Shown here: one piece after another, positions 1-5,235 of the stretch
How positions within the stretch are numbered: the stretch's first letter is position 1
Layout of the letters: every line of letters starts with the position of its first letter
DNA from: Bacteroidales bacterium
GTDB lineage: Bacteria; Bacteroidota; Bacteroidia; Bacteroidales; UBA12481
Reading direction: 5' to 3'
Assembly: GCA_028707745.1 (NCBI GenBank)
Contig: JAQWAJ010000107.1
Span: forward strand, 1-6,419
Length of the DNA stretch: 6,419 nucleotides
Notes under the pieces: generated by a model
Seen by the model: only the letters and a program-made list of their open reading frames with translations
Told to the model about the DNA's origin: nothing
Database searches by the model: none
Translations under genes and position numbers: made by a program

Positions 1-144
1 GGTCTTTCCATACTTTTCAATTTCTCAGGTTTTTACTGCGATTTTGTTTTGGGCATAGTGTTAGTTGAACCAGGATTAAAAATACTCGATTCTTTCAAAA
101 ATTTAATTTTCTATCTATTAAGATTTTCGACTATTTCGGCTGTC
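1..144. other. AT-rich non-coding left edge
   Basis: This stretch lies downstream of the DUF1016 gene stop codon. It is AT-rich, and I see no reading frame of useful length, no tRNA-like fold and no clear hairpin plus T-run terminator. It could hold the 3' flank of a neighbouring gene that lies outside the window. Confidence 0.5.
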
Positions 145-1149
145 TCATTCACTATCAATAATCTCTTTAATTTTGTCTTCTAATACTTTCTGGTCAGGTA
201 AGTAGAGTTGATACTTTGAGACAAATATTTTGTTTGAGAGCCCACCGGTTGCATATTTTACCAGAAATTCGTGCTTATCGGCTGCTATAATTATCCCTAT
301 GGGTTCATTATCACCCTCAGTATTTTCCTCTTCTTTAAAGAAGTTCAGGTAAAGGTTAATTTGTCCTATATCCTGATGTTTTACTTTTCTGGTTTTCAGA
401 TCGATAAGCACAAAGCATTTTAAGATACGATGATAAAAAACTAAATCGATAAAGTAGTGCTCATTATCAATTGTTACTTTAAATTGCCTGGCGACGAACG
501 AAAAGCCTTTTCCCAGTTCCAGCAAAAATCTTTGAAGATTGTCGACTAATTTTTTTTCAAGGTCTCGTTCTTTTATTATTAAATCCGAGGGCAACTCGAG
601 AAATTCAAAAACATATGGGTCTTTAATAGCATCCTTTGCTGACAAAAGCTTGAGCCCCTTTTGTGAGAGCTCTAAAACACCATTCTTGTCTTTGCTGATT
701 GCCAATCTTTGAAAAAGCGAGGAGTCTATCTGGCGTTTCATTTCCCGAAAACTCCAATTCTCATTTATCGTCTGTTGTTCATAGAAACATCTTGCGAGAC
801 TGTCTGAAATGGTTAATAATTCAGCATAATGGCTCCAACTCAATTTTCCAGACACTGTCTGGAATTTTGGGTAGATGATGTAGAACTGTCGACACAGATA
901 TATGTTGCTCTTACTGAAGCCTTTGCCGTACCTTGATTTTAAGTCTCTTGCCAGACTGGTTAATAATGCGCTACCGTATTCAGCCTTTTCTTTGCCTTCT
1001 TGCTCGAACTCAACAATGTATCTGCCGATCTCCCAATTGGCTCTTACCAATTCATTATTGATGGCCTTTACTGCATTTTCCCTTGCTTTTTGTAGTGTAA
1101 TGCCAATGCTGTCAATGAGTTTGGAATACTTCTGATTTGAAGGTTTCAT
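145..1149 (-). CDS. DUF1016 / YhcG-family PD-(D/E)XK nuclease-domain protein
   Basis: The 334-aa length is typical of full-length DUF1016 (YhcG) proteins. The N-terminal half (about residues 10-150) matches the DUF1016_N helical domain: a segment around VRANWEIGRYIVEFEQEGKE, then YGKGFSKSNIYLCRQFY and LSWSHYAELL. The C-terminal half (about 180-330) is the PD-(D/E)XK nuclease fold. Its candidate catalytic residues are E198 in the first helix, D235 in HYFIDLVFYH, and D250/K252 in FVLIDLKTRK, followed by Q263 in IGQINLYL. The usual E-x-K is D-x-K here, which I believe occurs in this family. An acidic loop (EEENTEGDNE, about 273-282) precedes the GIIIAAD strand. Family members are associated with mobile DNA, restriction and defence loci; the exact substrate is not established. 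The start is ATG at 1149. No strong Shine-Dalgarno is seen, which is normal for Bacteroidota. Base composition is visibly more AT-rich than the helicase gene upstream, suggesting separate acquisition. The family call is firm; the role is inferred. Confidence 0.93.
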   Translation of the reverse strand: MKPSNQKYSKLIDSIGITLQKARENAVKAINNELVRANWEIGRYIVEFEQEGKEKAEYGSALLTSLARDLKSRYGKGFSKSNIYLCRQFYIIYPKFQTVSGKLSWSHYAELLTISDSLARCFYEQQTINENWSFREMKRQIDSSLFQRLAISKDKNGVLELSQKGLKLLSAKDAIKDPYVFEFLELPSDLIIKERDLEKKLVDNLQRFLLELGKGFSFVARQFKVTIDNEHYFIDLVFYHRILKCFVLIDLKTRKVKHQDIGQINLYLNFFKEEENTEGDNEPIGIIIAADKHEFLVKYATGGLSNKIFVSKYQLYLPDQKVLEDKIKEIIDSE

Positions 1150-1173
1150 GCTTTAGATTTCTAACATTTTGTT

Positions 1174-1181
1174 CTAAGATA
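1174..1181 (-). promoter_or_regulatory. Possible -7 promoter element of the DUF1016 gene
   Basis: On the minus strand this reads TATCTTAG, one mismatch from the Bacteroidota -7 consensus TAnnTTTG. It lies about 24 bases upstream of the DUF1016 start codon, a plausible leader length. No convincing TTTG-type -33 element is found at the expected 19-21 base spacing, so this is a weak call. Confidence 0.25.
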
Positions 1182-1280
1182 CAGATTGAATTATGATTGC
1201 CGAAGTCTCGTTATACTTTTTTAGGGTTTTCGCCAACGGAGGTGGTATAAAACGTGGGGGGTACTACTTTGTTGTCAGCC

Positions 1281-1305
1281 AAAACGTGACGCGTTACTCG
1301 TCACG
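1281..1305 (-). terminator. Terminator-like hairpin after the nuclease-helicase gene
   Basis: CGTGACG (1285-1291) and CGTCACG (1299-1305) form a perfect 7-bp stem around a 7-base loop. Read on the minus strand, the second arm is followed directly by TTTT (complement of 1281-1284). The hairpin begins about 21 bases after the stop codon of the helicase gene, the expected place for an intrinsic terminator. The T-run is short, so efficiency may be modest. If real, it separates the helicase and DUF1016 transcripts. Confidence 0.5.
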
Positions 1306-1326
1306 ACTTCCTTCTGTTAGATTTGC

Positions 1327-3309
1327 TCAGATTACTTCAACCCCGATTGATTTCAGGTAATCAAAGGTGGGATTGTAAAATTCCGGCAGTCGGGTAGGGT
1401 CTTCTGAGTCTCCGGGAGGTACTACGATGACCATGCCCTGACGGGCTCGGGTGAGAAGAACCCGATATGCGTTTTTCAGGTAAATTTTCCGCTCGGCTTT
1501 GCGGATCTGGTTCCATTTACATCCGACAAATGCGCGATGATCCCAGCCTTTTTCCGTATACCGGAAGTCGGCATCCCAGGTAACGCATACCCAATCAAGC
1601 TCCAACCCCTGAATGTCAAACTCAGTGGCTACATCCTCAAGGTAATAAGAGGACCGAACGTCTTCTTTTGAGTCCAAAAACCAATGGATCGGGTCCATTG
1701 GTGATTTGACATCTATGGCATGAGGTTTTAATCGCTCAGCCTGAGAGGAGACCACAATACCATATCGTTCAGAGCCACGGGCCTGTGTTTTCAGCCATCT
1801 CTTGGCTTTATCCAAATCCCTGGTGATGTAAATCGGGTATTTTTTTCTGACTTTTGCTAAAGTTTCCTTTGCTGCAATTCGGTCGAGATCGAGAATCTGT
1901 TTGATTAAAAGCGACACGTTTTCTGCCCTGAAGGACCTCATGGAAACCGAGAGATGCAACTCAGGTATGTACTGAATGTTCGCCTTTGATTTAATGCCTT
2001 CCAGCAATTCCCCTGCACCATACTCGCTATCGGTAAGCTGGGGGGATATATATATGTGCCAGTCACGGAAGTTTCGGTTCAATGCTTCAATCCATTCACT
2101 GATCCCGGCTTCCCCGGTATTGATTTCCTGGCCACCCCCAACCAAACACACTACCACGGCCCAATCGGGATGCCGGTCAAGACAGGAAATCAGAAATTCA
2201 GGTTCTGATTGGTTAAAATTGGGACGATGTTTTTTCCGGCTCATAAATCCGGCAGTCTGCTCCAGATTCCAGGCTCGCTGAGCCTCGTCAAACAGGGCCA
2301 CATGCTCTACCGGAGGGCGACTTTCATCGACCAGACATTCATCCCTGAAATTATGTACATTCTGGATGAACATCTTCACATCACTCAAGGCTTCACCCTT
2401 CTTGATCCTGCCCCCGGAATTCTTGACTTTCTGCACCTTATCGCGGGCTAATGCTTCGCGAAGAATTGCTACCAGCGGACCGTTGCCAGAGAGAAATACG
2501 CTGTACATATCATTGGTTTTATCGATATGTGTGGTTGCTATATTCAGTCCGACCAATGTTTTCCCGGCACCCGGCACCCCGGTAACAAAACAAATCGATT
2601 TATGTGAATAATCCCTGGATGTTCTAATGACCTGGGCTACAGCCTCCGACGTTTGACCCAGGTTAATAGCACCTGCATCGCTTCGTGATATCTCACTGAC
2701 CGAATGACCATTGTACAAGGCCATGGCGGCTTCTATGATCGTTGGTGTAGGGCAATACCGGCCTGTTTCCCAGGACTCCTGAACAATATCCGCTCCATCG
2801 GCAAATTGTAACACCTGATCAATAGTATACCGTAATTGGCCAACTGAACTGTTAATCGGAAATAGCAGATTATCGTTCTGGGGTGTAGTGGCAATGGCCG
2901 GGTAGTTCGATGCTGCTTTGGTAGCAATCAAAACCGGTGCGATGAAAGAATCGTGACTGGTTTCATGAAAGTTCTTCAGATCCAGCGCATAATCCCAAAC
3001 CTGATCACGGGCATAGGAGGTGAATTCCTTTTCCCCCACTTTAAATTCAAGAACAAAGATTACCGGTCCGATCAATAAAAGCACATCAATCCGTTGGCCC
3101 ATGCGGGGGATTGAGTATTCGAAATAAACGGATCCCGTAAATCCCGGTAGAACCGATTTTAAAATCCGGATCTCCTCCTCCCATGCCTGGCGCTGCGATT
3201 GCTCCAGCGAGAAATCATTGCCAAGAGTTAATTTCCCAATGATTTCCTCTACAGATGAAACCAGAAAGCCGTGAATAGAACTGGAATAATATGAGCGGAT
3301 CAGGGACAC
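1327..3309 (-). CDS. PD-(D/E)XK nuclease-like / Schlafen-group-3 (DUF2075) SF1 helicase fusion
   Basis: This 660-aa protein has two parts. The N-terminal region (about 55-130) carries a PD-(D/E)XK-like signature: D75 in GQRIDVLLL, then E88-F89-K90 in [12 protein letters not shown], and Q103 in [10 protein letters not shown]. From about 235 to the end is a DUF2075 / Schlafen-group-3 helicase. It shows Walker A GVPGAGKT (244-251), Walker B ALFDEAQ (D341/E342), a motif-III-like LVGGGQEI (389-396), SMRS (456-459), the motif V region [16 protein letters not shown] (563-578) and motif [13 protein letters not shown] (613-623) with arginines R616, R621 and R623. All core ATPase motifs look intact. 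The start is GTG at 3309. An in-frame TAA lies four codons upstream and no ATG follows until residue 70, and my memory of homologue N-termini (RSYYS...) also fits this start. No signal peptide or membrane segment is seen, so it is cytoplasmic. Family members are probable nucleic-acid-dependent ATPases, often found in accessory or phage-defence neighbourhoods. The substrate is unknown. Confidence 0.92.
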   Translation of the reverse strand: MSLIRSYYSSSIHGFLVSSVEEIIGKLTLGNDFSLEQSQRQAWEEEIRILKSVLPGFTGSVYFEYSIPRMGQRIDVLLLIGPVIFVLEFKVGEKEFTSYARDQVWDYALDLKNFHETSHDSFIAPVLIATKAASNYPAIATTPQNDNLLFPINSSVGQLRYTIDQVLQFADGADIVQESWETGRYCPTPTIIEAAMALYNGHSVSEISRSDAGAINLGQTSEAVAQVIRTSRDYSHKSICFVTGVPGAGKTLVGLNIATTHIDKTNDMYSVFLSGNGPLVAILREALARDKVQKVKNSGGRIKKGEALSDVKMFIQNVHNFRDECLVDESRPPVEHVALFDEAQRAWNLEQTAGFMSRKKHRPNFNQSEPEFLISCLDRHPDWAVVVCLVGGGQEINTGEAGISEWIEALNRNFRDWHIYISPQLTDSEYGAGELLEGIKSKANIQYIPELHLSVSMRSFRAENVSLLIKQILDLDRIAAKETLAKVRKKYPIYITRDLDKAKRWLKTQARGSERYGIVVSSQAERLKPHAIDVKSPMDPIHWFLDSKEDVRSSYYLEDVATEFDIQGLELDWVCVTWDADFRYTEKGWDHRAFVGCKWNQIRKAERKIYLKNAYRVLLTRARQGMVIVVPPGDSEDPTRLPEFYNPTFDYLKSIGVEVI

Positions 3310-3432
3310 CTCGGATGTTTAAGATTGGCACCCGAAGATAGTTAACAAATCAAGATCATCTCACTGAAGAACGCCCCTTATTCCTTTCGATTTGTTTAAT
3401 TAGCCATAGAGAGCCGATCAAGGTAGATGGCA

Positions 3433-3462
3433 ATTCCCGCAAAGTTATAACCATGCGGGAAT
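3433..3462. repeat. Inverted repeat, 9-bp arms
   Basis: ATTCCCGCA (3433-3441) pairs perfectly with TGCGGGAAT (3454-3462) across a 12-base loop. It lies 41-70 bases beyond the hipT stop codon, so on the minus strand it could form a hairpin in the hip transcript. No T-run follows, so it is not a classical intrinsic terminator. It could instead be an mRNA-end stabiliser, a factor-assisted terminator or a protein-binding site. Confidence 0.5.
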
Positions 3463-3471
3463 GTATTCCCG
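3456..3471. repeat. 16-bp near-perfect palindrome CGGGAATGTATTCCCG
   Basis: Two 7-base arms, CGGGAAT and ATTCCCG, are separated by GT. The two-base centre is too short for a good RNA loop but suits a dimeric DNA-binding protein. It shares bases with the neighbouring 9-bp-arm repeat and lies about 150 bases upstream of the helicase start codon, so it could be an operator for that gene. No regulator can be named. Confidence 0.4.
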
Positions 3472-3500
3472 GAAAGTCATGTTTGTCGCGCGATTTCCGG
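3469..3500. repeat. Inverted repeat CCGGAAA / TTTCCGG just after hipT
   Basis: CCGGAAA (3469-3475) pairs with TTTCCGG (3494-3500) around an 18-base loop. It begins 2 bases after the hipT stop codon on the minus strand. It overlaps the 16-bp palindrome by three bases, so the two structures would exclude each other. The loop is long and there is no T-run, so a terminator role is uncertain. Confidence 0.3.
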
Positions 3501-3502
3501 TA

Positions 3503-4504
3503 TCAAACCAGTTGTTTCAGATAGGAGTCCCGTCGGGCATGGTACATCGAGCGATATTGATTTTTCAGCTCCTCAGATAAGTAGGAATTGGTTATCAGCG
3601 ATTCTGCCTGGTCGTAAGAGGCGCAAAACCGGTCTATCTCTCTGTTAACCGTTTTGTCAGGCAGCCCGATCCTCCTGCCGAATTCGAGAAACGTTTTGCC
3701 TGTGCTGATTCCCAGGCGACTACCGGATTGTTCTCCATTTTTGAACAATCCTTTCCGGAGAGCAAAAATGGGATCATCCGGTAAGTGTATCCGGGTATTA
3801 ATCAGATCGTATGCCGGCGCCAGTCTGAAATCACCATCCGGAGTTTCGAGCAGTGAGAAGTTTTTGATGTGAGCATCACCGTTGGATATCAGAAAGTTGA
3901 ATACAACGATGTCGAAAAACTTTAATAATTCCACTCTCCAGGCGGGAACCCTTTTTTTGATTAGTTCTGCAAGATCTTCGTAACTGAGGATATCGTACTT
4001 GAATTTTTTTCCGCCGTTTTCTGAAGTCAACCCGCCCAAAGAGGCAAAATCTTCACAACGATATTTCGACCCATCAGGAGCGATATCAAACCGCCTGGTG
4101 AGATATGCCATCTCGCCATTCATGAAAAAACAGAGCCCGTTGGCGGCCGTCTCAATATTATACACTTGTTCAGCCAGTTGCATGGTCAGATTTTCGTTTG
4201 CCGGACTAAATTCCCGGTTAAGAAAATCATTCAGCTTAGGTTTTAAAATGTAGGTTCCATGTTCTCCTGCATTCGATAATTCCAATCGGTTGTTCCTGAT
4301 TACCAATGAATATTTGCTTTGTATACCGGATAACGAGATCCTTTCCCTATTCTTTAGGAAAAGCCTGGCATCCTCCTCATTCCCTTCCACAGGGTTATAG
4401 GGAAGATTTGGGGATATGTGTTTTCCTTTAAACAAACGTTTTCTGGCAATGGGAGAATACGTCTCATACCCAGCTTCTAAGGTCGATGGACATATTGTTA
4501 ACAT
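3503..4504 (-). CDS. hipT: HipT-like Ser/Thr kinase toxin (HipA kinase core without N-subdomain 1)
   Basis: The 333-aa protein is a HipA-family kinase lacking the N-terminal subdomain 1, which is encoded by the preceding gene. Visible kinase elements are: the Gly-rich loop RISLSGIQSKYSL with S57-L58-S59-G60; ATP-binding lysine K88 in YILKPK; the catalytic loop ISNGDAHIKNFSLL with D210, H212 and N215; and the metal-binding D233 in LAPAYDLIN. From memory, the positions of the SxS serines and both aspartates coincide with those reported for E. coli O127 HipT (S57/S59, D210, D233), so the two proteins appear nearly collinear. Known HipT phosphorylates tryptophanyl-tRNA synthetase and arrests translation; the target here is inferred, not shown. 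Its ATG is 9 bases beyond the hipS stop, so it is surely co-transcribed and probably translationally coupled. It has its own N-terminal segment (about residues 1-45) before the Gly-rich loop, which argues against a simple broken hipA. Confidence 0.93.
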   Translation of the reverse strand: MLTICPSTLEAGYETYSPIARKRLFKGKHISPNLPYNPVEGNEEDARLFLKNRERISLSGIQSKYSLVIRNNRLELSNAGEHGTYILKPKLNDFLNREFSPANENLTMQLAEQVYNIETAANGLCFFMNGEMAYLTRRFDIAPDGSKYRCEDFASLGGLTSENGGKKFKYDILSYEDLAELIKKRVPAWRVELLKFFDIVVFNFLISNGDAHIKNFSLLETPDGDFRLAPAYDLINTRIHLPDDPIFALRKGLFKNGEQSGSRLGISTGKTFLEFGRRIGLPDKTVNREIDRFCASYDQAESLITNSYLSEELKNQYRSMYHARRDSYLKQLV

Positions 4505-4513
4505 AGTCTTGAC

Positions 4514-4834
4514 TTACAAGGGTTTAACTGTTACGGCTCCCGGAACATCTGTTTGTGCCGTAGCCAGCAAAATGCCGAAGTGATCGTTTTCATCGATTTG
4601 AAGAGTTCTGGATTGCACCATCCGGTTACTGCCTTCGGATAAGAGGTTGAAGAAAAAGGGAAACAGATAATTTGAACGATACTCCTGCTGTGATTTATCC
4701 AGGGTCAGACTGATAGCTGGCTTGCCAGGATTGGCGAAATAGTCATCGTCATACCTGAACCGATAGTCTGTACGGGAGACCTCGGTAAGCTCCCCGGCAT
4801 ATTCCCCCCGAAGATACACTGCTGCTTTTCTCAT
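4514..4834 (-). CDS. hipS: HipS-like antitoxin (stand-alone HipA N-terminal subdomain 1)
   Basis: This 106-aa protein corresponds to the HipA N-terminal subdomain 1 (Couple_hipA family). Typical features in order are AAVYLRGEYAGEL (4-16), a YDDDYF segment (28-33), PAISLTLDKS (39-48), YLFPFFFNLLSEGSNR (56-71), DHFGILLATAQTDVPGAVTVKP (84-105). In one-piece HipA this subdomain is fused to the kinase; here it ends with its own TAA. In characterised HipBST, HipS rather than HipB neutralises the kinase, and the same role is inferred here. It has no tryptophan, although as I recall E. coli HipS uses one (W65) in inhibition; the FFF at 60-62 may substitute. Its ATG lies 6 bases after the hipB stop and its TAA 9 bases before hipT, so the three genes form one tight operon. 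No Shine-Dalgarno is evident. Confidence 0.9.
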   Translation of the reverse strand: MRKAAVYLRGEYAGELTEVSRTDYRFRYDDDYFANPGKPAISLTLDKSQQEYRSNYLFPFFFNLLSEGSNRMVQSRTLQIDENDHFGILLATAQTDVPGAVTVKPL

Positions 4835-4840
4835 GCGTGA

Positions 4841-5044
4841 TTACAATTTTCCTTTTACCACAATTTTAATATCCAATCCCAATGTTTCCATGACCTTTTC
4901 CAGCACATCCAGCGACGGATTTCCTTCTTCTCTCTCGATCTTGGTCAGCGTATTGATACTCACGCCTGCGAGTTCCGCCAGGGTTCTCTGTGTAATGTTC
5001 AGCATCTTCCGCCTGGTTTTGATAGCTTTTCCAATCTCATTCAT
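4841..5044 (-). CDS. hipB: HipB-like Xre/Cro-C1 HTH antitoxin-repressor
   Basis: This 67-aa protein is almost entirely one HTH_3/Xre domain. Residues 3-57 carry GKAIKTRRKMLNITQRTLAELAGVS-type helices 1-2, a recognition helix around SINTLTKIEREEG (29-41), and PSLDVLEKVMETLGLDI (43-59). A short basic tail IVVKGKL ends the protein. It is shorter than E. coli HipB (about 88 aa). It is the first gene of the hip operon and most likely the dimeric autorepressor that reads the three palindromes upstream. The ATG at 5044 is the natural start: an in-frame TAA lies about nine codons upstream and no other ATG intervenes. The bases just before the ATG belong to the nearest operator, so repressor binding could block transcript elongation or initiation. 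In HipBST-type systems HipB assists but is not the main kinase inhibitor. Confidence 0.93.
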   Translation of the reverse strand: MNEIGKAIKTRRKMLNITQRTLAELAGVSINTLTKIEREEGNPSLDVLEKVMETLGLDIKIVVKGKL

Positions 5045-5045
5045 A

Positions 5046-5063
5046 ATCTCACTATATTGTGAT
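5046..5063. promoter_or_regulatory. hip operator O1 (next to hipB start)
   Basis: ATCTCACTATATTGTGAT is an imperfect palindrome (7 of 9 arm positions pair) and the most diverged of three related copies. It ends one base before the hipB ATG and lies downstream of the predicted promoter, so it is in the 5' leader. Likely bound by the HTH protein encoded next to it; this is inferred from position and symmetry. Confidence 0.7.
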
Positions 5064-5079
5064 TTTTACAGATTTTTAT

Positions 5080-5087
5080 CAAAGTTA
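5080..5087 (-). promoter_or_regulatory. Bacteroidota-type -7 element of the hip operon
   Basis: On the minus strand this reads TAACTTTG, an exact match to TAnnTTTG, 35 bases before the hipB ATG. Transcription would start near 5073-5075, giving a leader of about 30 bases. A -33 element spaced 19-21 bases away would fall at about 5107-5112, inside the edge of operator O2. No perfect TTTG is present there (the area reads TTGTGATT), so the -33 is weak. Confidence 0.55.
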
Positions 5088-5106
5088 ACTGATTAAATTT
5101 CAATAA

Positions 5107-5124
5107 ATCACAATATGTTGTGAT
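5107..5124. promoter_or_regulatory. hip operator O2 (over the predicted -33 region)
   Basis: ATCACAATATGTTGTGAT is the best palindrome of the set (8 of 9 arm positions pair). Its start is exactly 61 bases from that of O1 and from that of O3. It covers the expected -33 region of the hip promoter, where bound repressor would exclude RNA polymerase. Confidence 0.75.
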
Positions 5125-5165
5125 ATTTTCTTACTCAATGCTGAATTTGAACATATATGGACATA

Positions 5166-5187
5166 AAATCACAGTATGTTGTGATTT
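5166..5187. promoter_or_regulatory. hip operator O3 (distal), with AAA/TTT-extended arms
   Basis: The core ATCACAGTATGTTGTGAT (5168-5185) differs from O2 at one base. The symmetry extends by AA/TT to 22 bp. Its centre is 61 bp from that of O2, suggesting cooperative repressor binding or looping. On the minus strand the arms AAATCACA and TGTGATTT followed by one further T could also fold as a weak hairpin in the transcript of the propeller gene, which ends 48 bases upstream of it. Confidence 0.7.
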
Positions 5188-5235
5188 ACACTTAGGAAAT
5201 CAGCGAGGATCAGGTATGCAGAAAATTTACCGGTG

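Noticed and set aside
902..1135. Plus-strand 77-aa frame opposite the DUF1016 gene
   Set aside because: Antisense to the conserved DUF1016_N region; the hydrophobic look comes from the complementary codons.
1976..2611. Several plus-strand frames of 80-101 aa opposite the helicase gene
   Set aside because: They overlap one another and lie opposite conserved helicase motifs; composition looks like antisense of a higher-GC gene.
2733..2927. Minus-strand 64-aa frame inside the helicase gene
   Set aside because: It is an out-of-frame shadow of the 660-aa coding sequence with no domain or independent start signal.
3654..4253. Plus-strand frames of 72 and 84 aa opposite hipT
   Set aside because: Both are antisense to the kinase catalytic region and show no domain.
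3503..4834. hipS and hipT as one hipA gene broken by a frameshift or stop
   Set aside because: The two frames are separated by a clean stop, a 9-base gap and a new ATG. The small protein ends with the complete PGAVTVKP end of the subdomain and the kinase has its own N-terminal segment. All catalytic residues are kept, which fits natural HipS/HipT splitting.
4833..5096. Plus-strand 87-aa frame opposite hipB
   Set aside because: It is the antisense shadow of the well-supported HTH gene and has no family resemblance.
5046..5185. Three regularly spaced repeats as a CRISPR array
   Set aside because: The repeats are only 18 bp, imperfect, strongly palindromic and three in number; there are no cas genes. 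Position upstream of a HTH gene fits operators far better.
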